In this document: positions 56,551-64,000 of the stretch, one piece after another
Layout of the letters: the number at the start of each line of letters is the position of its first letter
How positions within the stretch are numbered: position 1 is the first letter of the stretch
Assembly (NCBI RefSeq): GCF_945873775.1
Contig: NZ_CAMCEC010000007.1
Location: 51,296-115,295 of the forward strand
DNA length: 64,000 nucleotides
Direction of reading: 5' to 3'
From: an uncultured Treponema sp.
GTDB lineage: Bacteria > Spirochaetota > Spirochaetia > Treponematales > Treponemataceae
Position numbers and translations under genes: made by a program
Notes under the pieces: generated by a model
Seen by the model: the letters and a program-made list of their open reading frames with translations, nothing else
Databases searched by the model: none
Told to the model about the DNA's origin: nothing

Positions 56551-56811
56551 TTACGCAAGCCGCTGAACTGATTCTGCTGAAGAAAAATCAATCAGAAGAT
56601 TAGGAACATAAAGATCTTCATCAAGAGAATCCCAGTGAATTCCTATTCCATTTCCGCTAAGCTCATAATTATCAAGTTCCAGTTTTGCAGCATTGTCAAG
56701 TTTCGGAAAATAGGCTTTAGGCACTGAAAGCTGTCTTCCATCAACAAGTGAAATCCAAATATTAGAATCATCAAACCAAACCGATTTTGCCCTAGCATTT
56801 TGTTTAAGCAT
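56551..56811 (-). CDS. DUF2442 small protein
   Basis: This 86-residue protein fits DUF2442: KSVWFDDSNIWISLVDGRQL, VPKAYFPKLDNA, then GIGIHWDSLDEDLYVPNLL. Family members are often found beside DUF4160 and may be antitoxin-like, but no DUF4160 partner is present here. The track start is 31 codons upstream. The ATG at 56811 gives the family length and lies 6 nt from a TATAGT box. It probably shares a transcript with the YgiQ gene. Confidence 0.75.
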   Translation of the reverse strand: MLKQNARAKSVWFDDSNIWISLVDGRQLSVPKAYFPKLDNAAKLELDNYELSGNGIGIHWDSLDEDLYVPNLLIDFSSAESVQRLA

Positions 56812-56817
56812 ACTTCT

Positions 56818-56823
56818 ACTATA
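56818..56823 (-). promoter_or_regulatory. -10-like TATAGT at the DUF2442 start
   Basis: TATAGT ends 6 nt before the ATG. No good -35 box is seen 16-18 bp upstream, so this is weaker than the other start-proximal promoters. Confidence 0.35.
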
Positions 56824-56963
56824 CTTTAGTTTTTGGTTAAAATCCATAATTTTAAAGCAAAAATACTTCAGCATTATTACTCGAATTTTTAGGCTGATTA
56901 ACAATTAATCAGTTATAGGAATTTTCTATAGCTCAATATAAAAAAACAGTATAAATAAACCTA

Positions 56964-56992
56964 TTGAAGCAATAGGAAATAATCAGTATTGT
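56964..56992 (+). promoter_or_regulatory. Candidate promoter of the sulphur amino-acid cluster, TTGAAG-N17-TATTGT
   Basis: TTGAAG and TATTGT are 17 bp apart, giving a leader of about 55 nt. A CCTATTG/CAATAGG hairpin (56960-56976) overlaps the -35 and might be an operator. Confidence 0.45.
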
Positions 56993-57054
56993 TCCATTGT
57001 CGCGCGGAAAAAAACACTTGCTTACATTTCATTGACTTTTTATTGGAGGAAAAC

Positions 57055-58044
57055 ATGGCAAACAAAAAACAACTTGTTCTTGACGCACTTAACAACAAAC
57101 CAACTGAACGTGTTCCAGTGGGATTCTGGTTTCATTATACAAAAAACGAAATGCTCCCGGTTTCAGAAAATCCGGAGATGAGAAAGGAAAACTTGGACGG
57201 ACACAAAAAATTCGTTCAGGAATTCAAGCCGGACTTTGTAAAACTTATGAGCGACGGATATTTTTTTGAGCCAAAGACAGCAAAGTTTCTTCACAATGTA
57301 AAATCCGCAAAAGAGCTTTACGAGCTAAAGCCGGTTTCTAAAGACGACAGCTGGATTACAGAACAGGTTTCGCTTGTAAAGGAACTTACTTCTTCGTTTG
57401 GAAATGAAGTTCTTACTTTTTACAACATTTTTGCTCCGGCAACAGCATTTAAATGGAGCGTTGAAGGCGCAGACAAAAAACTTGCCCAATTTATAAAAGA
57501 AGACAAATATGCAGTTCTTTATGCTCTAAGCGTAATCGCAAAAAATACGCAGGCAGTTGCAGAAGCCGTAATAAGCGAAGGCAAGGCGGACGGAATTTAT
57601 CTTAGCGTGCAGACAATTCAAGACGCTTTTGTAGGACCTGACTTGTACGCGGAAATAATTTCCCCGTCGGAACTTTTTGTGCTGAATGCCGCAATTGGCG
57701 CAGGCGGAAAAAATATTCTGCACGTATGCGGCTACGAGGGAGCAAGAAACAACCTTTCTCTGTTCAAAAATTATCCTGCAAATGCCGTAAACTTTGCTTC
57801 TGTTGTTGAAGGAGTTTCGCTTGCAGAAGCAAAAAAGATTTTCGGCGGAAAAACAATAATCGGCGGATTCGCAAACACAACAGATGGAATTCTTTTCAGC
57901 GGAACAAAAGAAGAAATTCAGGCTGAAACAAAACGGCTTTTAAAAGATTCAGGGCGCACAGGAATAATTCTTGGAGCGGACTGCACAATTCCGCGCGGCA
58001 CAGATTTGCAGCATCTTGAATGGATACGCGAAGCCGCAGAGTAA
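57055..58044 (+). CDS. Uroporphyrinogen decarboxylase-family protein, probable methyltransferase
   Basis: The 329-residue TIM-barrel protein is of the URO-D superfamily (RVPVGFWFHYT near the N-terminus, ILHVCGYEG, and GAD-CTIPRGTDLQHL at the end). The haem-enzyme signature RQAGRY of HemE is absent, so it is more likely related to the MtaA/CmuA corrinoid methyltransferases. GGAGG precedes the ATG at 57055, and the track start is 22 codons early. Its place at the head of an amino-acid uptake and C-S lyase cluster suggests a role with a methylated or thiol compound, which is inference. Confidence 0.75.
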   Translation: MANKKQLVLDALNNKPTERVPVGFWFHYTKNEMLPVSENPEMRKENLDGHKKFVQEFKPDFVKLMSDGYFFEPKTAKFLHNVKSAKELYELKPVSKDDSWITEQVSLVKELTSSFGNEVLTFYNIFAPATAFKWSVEGADKKLAQFIKEDKYAVLYALSVIAKNTQAVAEAVISEGKADGIYLSVQTIQDAFVGPDLYAEIISPSELFVLNAAIGAGGKNILHVCGYEGARNNLSLFKNYPANAVNFASVVEGVSLAEAKKIFGGKTIIGGFANTTDGILFSGTKEEIQAETKRLLKDSGRTGIILGADCTIPRGTDLQHLEWIREAAE

Positions 58045-58061
58045 AAAAATATACACAATGC

Positions 58062-58110
58062 GATTCCCGGTGCGAATCCAGCAATGACAAGGGGCAAACC
58101 CGATAATGAG
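58062..58110. repeat. Decayed palindromic repeat units
   Basis: GATTCCCGGTGCGAATCCAG plus CAATGAC and a second fragment ending GATAATGAG lie between the URO-D-like and binding-protein genes. Confidence 0.5.
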
Positions 58111-58134
58111 CAAAAAAACTAAACGAGGTGAATT

Positions 58135-58959
58135 ATGAAAAAGACAATTTTAGCATTTATTGCGTTGGCAGCAATTCTTCCGCTTTCGGCAAAACCAAAA
58201 AAGTCAGACGGAAAAGTTCAGAAAATCCGTGTAGCTCACACAAACTATTATGTTCCTTATGATTTTGTAAACGACAAAGGCGAATCGGACGGATTTGAAG
58301 TCGCAGTTCTAAAAGAAATTGACAAGCTTCTTCCGCAGTATGAATTTGAATATTTTCCAACTTCCGACGATGACCTTTTGATTGGAGTTCTTCAGGGAAA
58401 ATATGATGTGGGAACAAAAGGCGTTTGGATTACAGAAGAGCGCAAGAAAAAATATATTTTTCCGCAGAACCCAATTGCGGCAAGCATCATTGGAATTGTA
58501 ATCAGAAAAGACACAGCGGACAAAATAACGGACATGAAGTCATTTGCAAAGTATTCAGGAAAACTTGTTCCAATAGGACCTTCAAATGCGCAGTACAATA
58601 TAATCGATGAATACAACAAGCAAAATCCCGACGCTCAAGTAAAACTTGTGGCAGGAGATCAGTTTGAAGCAGCGGACGGTTATGTTTGGGTTGTGGAAGG
58701 AAGATACGATGCCCGGGTAGACATAAAGCTTTCGTTCCAGAACAACATTGAAAAAGAAGGCGCACCTTACGCAAAATACAAGGACAAACTTTCTTATGTT
58801 CCGTACAAGGCGATTCCAACCTGGCCGCTTTTCAACAGAAAAAATCAGGCACTTGCAAACGCTTATGACGAAGCAATAAAAACACTCAAGGAAAACGGTA
58901 CGCTCGAAAAACTTTCGCAAAAGTATTTTGGTGAGGACATTTTTTCCTTTGTAGAATAA
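58135..58959 (+). CDS. Amino-acid ABC transporter substrate-binding protein
   Basis: The 274-residue type II binding protein (SBP family 3) has a signal peptide MKKTILAFIALAAILPLSAK and the ligand-region motifs YYVPYDFVNDKGESDGFEVA and GKYDVGTKGVWITEERKKKY. The second, at a position usually reading D-T-R in polar amino-acid binders, fits an amino-acid ligand. Cystine or another sulphur amino acid is likely given the downstream enzymes. ACGAGGTG precedes the ATG. Confidence 0.85.
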   Translation: MKKTILAFIALAAILPLSAKPKKSDGKVQKIRVAHTNYYVPYDFVNDKGESDGFEVAVLKEIDKLLPQYEFEYFPTSDDDLLIGVLQGKYDVGTKGVWITEERKKKYIFPQNPIAASIIGIVIRKDTADKITDMKSFAKYSGKLVPIGPSNAQYNIIDEYNKQNPDAQVKLVAGDQFEAADGYVWVVEGRYDARVDIKLSFQNNIEKEGAPYAKYKDKLSYVPYKAIPTWPLFNRKNQALANAYDEAIKTLKENGTLEKLSQKYFGEDIFSFVE

Positions 58960-58993
58960 AAATGATAAAAAAATGGAGTTGCCCTAAATGCAA

Positions 58994-59020
58994 GATTGCC
59001 GTATCAAGTACGGCAATGAC
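58994..59020. repeat. Single palindromic repeat unit
   Basis: GATTGCCGTATCAAGTACGG plus CAATGAC is a perfect unit between the binding-protein and first permease genes of one operon. Confidence 0.65.
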
Positions 59021-59073
59021 AACTTGAACTTGCTGGATAACTTCTATAAAAATTTTGGGAGCACCGTAAAAAT

Positions 59074-59775
59074 ATGGACAGACCATTTTATCCTGAAAAA
59101 ATTCTTGAGCTTATTCCAGTTCTTTTGCCTTACCTGTTGGTAACTTTTAGAATTATCGCGGGAACAGTTTTGACTGGACTTTTCATAGGATTTTTTCTTG
59201 CAAAAGGAATGCTTTCTTCCCACAATGCGCCAAGGAAAATTTCTTCCTTTATAATAAACGCATTCAGATGCACGCCTTCAATTGTAATGCTGTTTGTAGT
59301 TTTTTACGGGCTCCCAAATTTATTCTGGGCAATATTCAAGGTTGACATAAACAGCTGGGGAAAATCGTTTTATGTAATTCTTGCGCTGGGACTTTTGTTT
59401 TCAGCAAGCGCGGCTGAAATAATGAGGGCAAGCTACTTAAGCGTTCCAAAAGGACAAAGGGAAGCCGCATTGACTTCCGGGCTTACGGAATTTCAAACTT
59501 TCAGGCGGATAGTTTTTCCGCAGGCATTCGCAGTGTCGCTTCCGAATCTTGGAAACAGTTTGATTGCGCTTTTAAAGGAAGGCTCGCTCGCATACACAAT
59601 CGGACTTGTAGACGTAATGGGAAAAGGCAACCTTTTTATCAGCATGAATTTTGGAGCTTATGCTGTGGAAACTTACACGGCTCTTGCGCTTATTTACTGG
59701 ACGCTCACAATTTCAATTGAGCAGATTTTCGGCAGGCTGGAAAAACATTTTTCACGCGGAAGAAAAACTTTTTAA
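59074..59775 (+). CDS. Amino-acid ABC transporter permease, first subunit
   Basis: The 233-residue permease has five hydrophobic segments and the EAA-loop coupling region (LSVPKGQREAALTSGLTEFQ) of polar amino-acid transporters. It pairs with the next gene product. The ribosome-binding site GGGAG is 12 bases from the ATG, which is long. Confidence 0.88.
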   Translation: MDRPFYPEKILELIPVLLPYLLVTFRIIAGTVLTGLFIGFFLAKGMLSSHNAPRKISSFIINAFRCTPSIVMLFVVFYGLPNLFWAIFKVDINSWGKSFYVILALGLLFSASAAEIMRASYLSVPKGQREAALTSGLTEFQTFRRIVFPQAFAVSLPNLGNSLIALLKEGSLAYTIGLVDVMGKGNLFISMNFGAYAVETYTALALIYWTLTISIEQIFGRLEKHFSRGRKTF

Positions 59776-59787
59776 CAGGGAGAACTT

Positions 59788-60519
59788 ATGTTTGACATAG
59801 AATTTTTCTTTAGAACATTTTTACTTTCTTTTAAAGCTCTTCCTGTTACGTTAAAAATAACCGCCGTAGCTTTTGCTGCCGGAACTGCGCTTGGATTTTT
59901 AATTGCTCTTTGCAGAATACACAAAGTAAAAGTCCTTTCACAGATTTGCGCATTTTTTGTTTCGTTTATACGCGGAACTCCAGTTGTTCTTCAGATTCTT
60001 GTTGTTTATTCAATAATTCCATCGCTTTTAAATTCAGTTTTTAAAAACGCCGGAAGCTCAATCGATGTGTTCAAGATAAATCCAATTGTCTACGCTTACA
60101 TTGTATTTTCACTGAACAACACAGCGATTCTTTCTGAAGTATTCCGTTCAGCCCTGCTCACAGTCAGCAAAGGACAATTTGAAGCCGGAATTACGTGCGG
60201 ACTTACAAGCTGCCAAACTTACAGAAGAATTATAATTCCGCAGGCACTGGAAAGCGCGCTCCCGAACATTTGCAATGCTACCGTGAATCTTATAAAAAAT
60301 ACTTCGCTTGCATTTATGATGACTGTAAAAGACATTACAGCGGTTGCAAGAATTGAAGCTTCCTATGGCTACAATTATATCGAATCTTACCTTGATATTT
60401 TTGTAATCTACATAATCGTATGTTCTATAGTCCAGCAAATTTTCAGGCTGACGGAAAAGAAAGTTTCAGTTTATAGAACAGGAAAACCCGCGCTAAAATT
60501 GGAAGGTGAAAAATGCTGA
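59788..60519 (+). CDS. Amino-acid ABC transporter permease, second subunit
   Basis: The 243-residue permease has the family N-terminus ([20 protein letters not shown]) and the coupling loop [26 protein letters not shown] precedes the ATG, and the stop overlaps the ATPase start by 7 bp. Confidence 0.88.
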   Translation: MFDIEFFFRTFLLSFKALPVTLKITAVAFAAGTALGFLIALCRIHKVKVLSQICAFFVSFIRGTPVVLQILVVYSIIPSLLNSVFKNAGSSIDVFKINPIVYAYIVFSLNNTAILSEVFRSALLTVSKGQFEAGITCGLTSCQTYRRIIIPQALESALPNICNATVNLIKNTSLAFMMTVKDITAVARIEASYGYNYIESYLDIFVIYIIVCSIVQQIFRLTEKKVSVYRTGKPALKLEGEKC

Positions 60520-61265
60520 AAGTAAAAAATGTGCACAAGTCATTTGGAGAAAACGAAATATTAAAGGGCGTTGACTTGACAGTTGAAAAAGGAGACGTTG
60601 TTGTAATTCTCGGACCTTCCGGCTCTGGAAAAACAACTTTTTTGCGCTGCCTTGATTTTCTTGAAACTGCGGACAAAGGCGAAATGGAATTTGATGAAAT
60701 ACATACAAGCCTTTCTCATCCGCATAAAAAAACAGTTCTTCAAGTGCGCCGGAAAACTGGTTTTGTTTTTCAGAACTACAATCTTTTTAACAACAAAACT
60801 GCGCTTGAAAACGTAATGGAAGGTCTTGTTACCGCAAGAAAAATTCCAAAGGAAACAGCCAGAAAAACTGCAGAAGAAGCCCTTTTAAAAGTCGGACTTT
60901 TGGAACGCAAGGATTTTTATCCGTCTCAGCTTTCTGGAGGACAGCAGCAGCGTGTTGGAATTGCGCGGGCTATTGCAGCAAATCCTGATGTCGTTCTTTT
61001 TGACGAGCCTACATCCGCTCTTGACCCAGAGCTTGTTGGAGAAGTTCTGGGCGTTATAAAAAAACTTGCAAAGGAAGGAAATACAATGATTGTTGTTACG
61101 CACGAAATGAGCTTTGCGGAAGATGTGGCGACTCAAGTTGTTTTCATGGACGGCGGAGTTGTTGTAGAAAAAGGCACGAGCGCGCAGATTTTTCAGCATC
61201 CAAAAGAAGAGCGCACAAAGAAATTTCTTCAGCGTGTGTTAAAGCCAATTGAATATATAATTTAA
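60513..61265 (+). CDS. Amino-acid ABC transporter ATPase
   Basis: The 250-residue ATPase has Walker [10 protein letters not shown], signature [15 protein letters not shown], Walker [15 protein letters not shown] and switch histidine [13 protein letters not shown], the polar amino-acid subclass (GlnQ/HisP-like). GGAAGGTG precedes its ATG inside the permease gene. Confidence 0.93.
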   Translation: MLKVKNVHKSFGENEILKGVDLTVEKGDVVVILGPSGSGKTTFLRCLDFLETADKGEMEFDEIHTSLSHPHKKTVLQVRRKTGFVFQNYNLFNNKTALENVMEGLVTARKIPKETARKTAEEALLKVGLLERKDFYPSQLSGGQQQRVGIARAIAANPDVVLFDEPTSALDPELVGEVLGVIKKLAKEGNTMIVVTHEMSFAEDVATQVVFMDGGVVVEKGTSAQIFQHPKEERTKKFLQRVLKPIEYII

Positions 61266-61274
61266 ATTCAAATG

Positions 61275-61373
61275 TAATTCCTGTGCAGCGATACAGGAAT
61301 CTGTTATAAAACTTCAATAGATTATCAACCGAGTTTCTTTCAGAAACATCGCAGGGTCAAGCCCGATAATGAC
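61275..61373. repeat. Paired palindromic repeat element (about 99 bp)
   Basis: The left unit AATTCCTGTGCAGCGATACA plus GGAATC, the spacer TAAAACTTCAATAGATTATC (nearly shared with the copy at 1769-1828) and the right unit GGGTCAAGCCCGATAATGAC form one element between the ATPase and PLP-enzyme genes. Confidence 0.65.
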
Positions 61374-61397
61374 AATAAAAAAATCAGGCAGGAAAAA

Positions 61398-62570
61398 ATG
61401 GCGTTATCAATAGAAACGAAATGCATTCACTTGGAAAACGAGGACAATTGTAAAAACCACTACGGCGCGGTAAGTTTTCCGATTTATCAGACAGCAACTT
61501 ATGCGCATCCGGGAGCAGGAAAAAGCACTGGCTTTGATTATTCTCGGCTGCAAAATCCAACCCGTGAGCAGCTTGAAAAAACTGTCGCTTCTCTTGAAAA
61601 CGGAATTGATGCGTTTGCACTTTCAAGCGGAATGGCAGCGATAAGTCTTTTGATGGAGTTTTTTTCTCCGGGCGACAATTTGATTGTGGATTCTGATCTT
61701 TACGGCGGAAGCATAAGACTGTTCGACAATGTTTCAGCAAAAAATGGAATTGAATTCACCCGCACAGAATTCAGCAAAGTTCGCAATGAAAACGGAATTG
61801 AAAATTTAATCACAAAAAACACAAAGGCTCTTTATGTGGAAACTCCCACAAATCCGATGATGAATGTTTCGGACATTTTGCTTCTTTCTAAAATTGCAAA
61901 AAAGCACGGACTTCTTTTGATTGTAGACAACACATTTCTTTCGCCATATTTTCAAAATCCGCTTAACCTTGGCGCAGACATCGTAATTCACAGCGGAACA
62001 AAATATCTTGGCGGACACAACGACACGCTTGCAGGATTTGTTGTCACAAACAGAACTGACATTCAGGAAAAACTGCGGTTTCTTATAAAGACAACTGGAG
62101 CTGGACTTGCGCCGTTTGACTGCTGGCTTATTTTGCGCGGAATAAAAACTTTGGCTGTAAGAATGGAGCGCGCTCAGGAAAACGCATTTAAAATTGCAAA
62201 CTGGCTAAAAGAAAGTCCGCTTGTTGAGCGTGTAATTTATCCGGGCTTTTCTGAGCATCCGGGACACGAAATAATGAAAAAACAGGCAAGAGGATTCGGC
62301 GCAATGATTACATTCCAAGTCAAGTCGCAAAAACTCGCGCTTTCAATTCTGGAAAAAGTTTCGCTTATTCGTTATGCTGAAAGTCTTGGCGGCGTTGAAA
62401 CTTTAATAACTTATCCTGCAACTCAAACGCATGCTGATGTTCCGGAAGAGCTTAGAATAAAAAACGGAATCACAAATGCAACATTGAGGCTTTCCGTTGG
62501 AATTGAAAACTGCGATGACCTTATAAAAGAATTTGAGCGGGTATTTTCACAGGCGCAAAAAGAGGAATAG
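61398..62570 (+). CDS. Cys/Met-metabolism PLP enzyme (cystathionine gamma-synthase/lyase type)
   Basis: The 390-residue fold-type I PLP enzyme has the SGMAAISLLMEFF cofactor region, VETPTNPMMNVSDI, VDNTFLSPYFQNPL and the PLP lysine in HSGTKYLGGHNDTLAG (about residue 200). Sequence alone does not separate cystathionine gamma-synthase, gamma-lyase and methionine gamma-lyase. The cluster of a transporter with two C-S bond enzymes favours use of imported sulphur amino acids. It follows the ATPase by 132 bp, which hold a repeat element. Confidence 0.85.
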   Translation: MALSIETKCIHLENEDNCKNHYGAVSFPIYQTATYAHPGAGKSTGFDYSRLQNPTREQLEKTVASLENGIDAFALSSGMAAISLLMEFFSPGDNLIVDSDLYGGSIRLFDNVSAKNGIEFTRTEFSKVRNENGIENLITKNTKALYVETPTNPMMNVSDILLLSKIAKKHGLLLIVDNTFLSPYFQNPLNLGADIVIHSGTKYLGGHNDTLAGFVVTNRTDIQEKLRFLIKTTGAGLAPFDCWLILRGIKTLAVRMERAQENAFKIANWLKESPLVERVIYPGFSEHPGHEIMKKQARGFGAMITFQVKSQKLALSILEKVSLIRYAESLGGVETLITYPATQTHADVPEELRIKNGITNATLRLSVGIENCDDLIKEFERVFSQAQKEE

Positions 62571-62576
62571 AATTTT

Positions 62577-63752
62577 ATGGAACAGAATCTTGACTTTGAC
62601 ACAATCGTTGACAGAAAAAATACAGACTGCCTAAAATACGACTTTGCAGTTCGGCGCGGACTTCCAGAAGATGTGCTTCCGCTTTGGGTTGCCGACATGG
62701 ACTTTAAAACTTCAAGCTGCATAATCGATGAGCTTAAAAAAGTTTGCGAGCATGGAATTTTTGGATACACAGAAACTCAAACTGAATACTTTAACGCGGT
62801 TGCTAGCTGGATGCAAAATCAGCACAACTGGAAAGTTCAGGAAGAATGGCTTATAAAAACACCGGGCGTTGTGTTTGCTCTTGCAATGGCGGTAAAAGCC
62901 TTCACGCAAAAAGGAGACGCCGTTATTTTGCAGCTGCCAGTTTACTATCCGTTTATGGAAGTAATCCGCGACAACGAAAGAAAAGTTGTAAGCAGCGATC
63001 TTGTTCTGGGCAACGACAACCGCTACCAAATTGACTTTGCCGACTTTGAAAATAAAATAATTCAAAACAACGTAAAATTATTTTTTTTGTGCAGCCCGCA
63101 TAATCCTGTGGGAAGAGTCTGGAGCAAGGAAGAGCTTTTACAGCTTGGAGAAATTTGCCTTCGCCACAAAGTAATTGTTGTAAGCGATGAAATTCACAAC
63201 GACTTTATTTTTGAAGGACAGCACAATGTGTTCGCTTCATTAAACGAAGAACTTGCAAATATAACAGTAACTTGCACTTCACCAAGTAAAACTTTCAATC
63301 TTGCGGGAACGCTTATTTCAAATATTTTTATTTCAAATCCTGAGCTTAGAAAAAAATTTCAAAAACAAGTTGACGCTGCTGGAATAAGCCAGCTGAGCGT
63401 GTTCGGAATAAAGGCTTGCCAGGCAGCATACCAGCACGGGCTTGAATGGTTCACTTCTGTAAAAAAATATATAAAGGCAAACATTGATTTTATTGAAGAG
63501 TTCACGCAAAAAAATCTTTCTGACGTAAAAATGATTAAACACGAAGGAACTTATCTTGCCTGGCTTGACTTCCGCGGAACTGGAGTTAATGTGCAGGAAC
63601 TTGAAGACTTGATTATCAACAAAGCAAAACTTTGGCTTGACAGCGGAAAAATTTTCGGAACATCAGGAAACGGATTTCAGCGGATAAATGCCGCCTGCCC
63701 GCGCAAAACACTTGAAGAAGCAATGAAAAGAATTCAAAAGGCGCTGAAATAA
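62577..63752 (+). CDS. MalY/PatB-type cystathionine beta-lyase
   Basis: The 391-residue aminotransferase-fold PLP enzyme has LPLWVADMDFKTS near the start (PatB family), CSPHNPVGRVWSKEEL, SDEIHNDFIF and the PLP lysine in TSPSKTFNLAG (about residue 236). PatB enzymes cleave cystathionine or cysteine to release thiols or sulphide. It is 6 bp downstream of the previous gene, so the two act in one unit. Confidence 0.9.
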   Translation: MEQNLDFDTIVDRKNTDCLKYDFAVRRGLPEDVLPLWVADMDFKTSSCIIDELKKVCEHGIFGYTETQTEYFNAVASWMQNQHNWKVQEEWLIKTPGVVFALAMAVKAFTQKGDAVILQLPVYYPFMEVIRDNERKVVSSDLVLGNDNRYQIDFADFENKIIQNNVKLFFLCSPHNPVGRVWSKEELLQLGEICLRHKVIVVSDEIHNDFIFEGQHNVFASLNEELANITVTCTSPSKTFNLAGTLISNIFISNPELRKKFQKQVDAAGISQLSVFGIKACQAAYQHGLEWFTSVKKYIKANIDFIEEFTQKNLSDVKMIKHEGTYLAWLDFRGTGVNVQELEDLIINKAKLWLDSGKIFGTSGNGFQRINAACPRKTLEEAMKRIQKALK

Positions 63753-63758
63753 ATTTTG

Positions 63759-63787
63759 TTGAAAAAGTTGAACAGTGATTTTATAAT
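63759..63787 (+). promoter_or_regulatory. Promoter at a small lipoprotein start, TTGAAA-N17-TATAAT
   Basis: TTGAAA (63759-63764) and a perfect TATAAT (63782-63787) are 17 bp apart, and the ATG at 63794 follows after 6 nt. No Shine-Dalgarno sequence is present, so a leaderless mRNA is predicted. Confidence 0.7.
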
Positions 63788-63793
63788 TATTGC

Positions 63794-63962
63794 ATGAAAC
63801 ATTTTAAATTATTTTCTTCACTCAAAGCTGTTGTTTGCATTGCCGCCTTATGGGGGGCTGTGCAGCTGCTCTGGTTTAGACGGAATTTTTTCAGATGACG
63901 AAGATGATAGCAGCTCAAAGGAATCTTCATTTGCAGGAAAATACACAGATAGTGTACAATAA
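63794..63962 (+). pseudogene. Small lipoprotein gene, frameshifted at a G6 tract
   Basis: From the ATG the frame gives MKHFKLFSSLKAVVCIAALW and stops at 63896 after 34 codons. If one G is removed from the run at 63852-63857, the frame continues as a lipobox-like LCSC, then SGLDGIFSDDEDDSSSKESS and FAGKYTDSVQ, with a stop at 63960-63962 (about 55 residues). This is a typical spirochaetal lipoprotein N-terminus. It is either out of phase in this copy, decayed, or a sequencing error. The downstream sequence shows no further continuation before the window ends. Confidence 0.6.
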
Positions 63963-64000
63963 AGTTCGCAATTTGGGGTAGAAAAAAGCCATTGAAAATT

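Noticed and set aside
57055-58044. hemE (haem-pathway uroporphyrinogen decarboxylase)
   Set aside because: The RQAGRY substrate-binding signature is absent and no haem genes are nearby.

Overview
The window reads as a stretch of an AT-rich, host-associated spirochaete chromosome, most likely a gut or rumen Treponema. This rests on gene order and protein character: tuf-S10-spc-alpha in one run without rpsD or infA inside it, tRNA-Thr-rpmG-tRNA-Trp-secE-nusG, a FlhG/MinD-like ATPase ahead of lgt, a formylglycine-enzyme-type lipoprotein, and poly-G tracts like those of known treponemes. No database search was possible, so the genus is an inference.

Layout. 1-6.7 kb: the 3' part of ppk, then infA and dksA-like genes from overlapping divergent promoters, a PHP phosphatase, a double-receiver regulator, a DJ-1 protein, a membrane LuxR-type regulator and a flavin reductase. 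6.9-12.5 kb: tRNA-Ala and a complete branched-chain amino-acid ABC transporter (livKHMGF) that carries a CBS-ACT protein as its last gene. 12.6-27.3 kb: one long leftward ribosomal unit, tuf, rpsJ ... rplQ, ending in a small zinc-ribbon protein and an intrinsic terminator. 27.3-41 kb: a 480-nt tuf leader, rpsL-rpsG, rplKAJL-rpoBC, and the tRNA/rpmG/secE/nusG unit, each with a recognisable promoter.

41-64 kb is the accessory part: cysE, a small kinase-like protein, a lipoprotein with a C-type-lectin-like C-terminus, a minD-lgt-methyltransferase run, an AICAR transformylase next to a HisA-HisI-HisE fusion and pyrC, a periplasmic-sensor GGDEF-EAL protein, a YgiQ radical SAM protein, and a rightward sulphur amino-acid cluster (URO-D-like protein, amino-acid ABC transporter, two PLP C-S lyase or transsulfuration enzymes). 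The window ends in a frameshifted small lipoprotein gene.

Three patterns cut across the accessory genes. First, homopolymeric G/C or T tracts sit where slippage would matter: inside two lipoprotein genes, just upstream of the GGDEF-EAL promoter, in the spacer of the his promoter, and between the lipoprotein and minD. This looks like a set of contingency loci. Second, six non-ribosomal genes have a -10-like box only 6-7 nt from the start codon, five of them with a -35 box at 17 bp, which predicts leaderless mRNAs. Third, an inverted-repeat family (unit about 27 bp, GTCATT...GCTTGAC...GGAATC, alone or in head-to-head pairs) fills many accessory gaps and is absent from the ribosomal operons.
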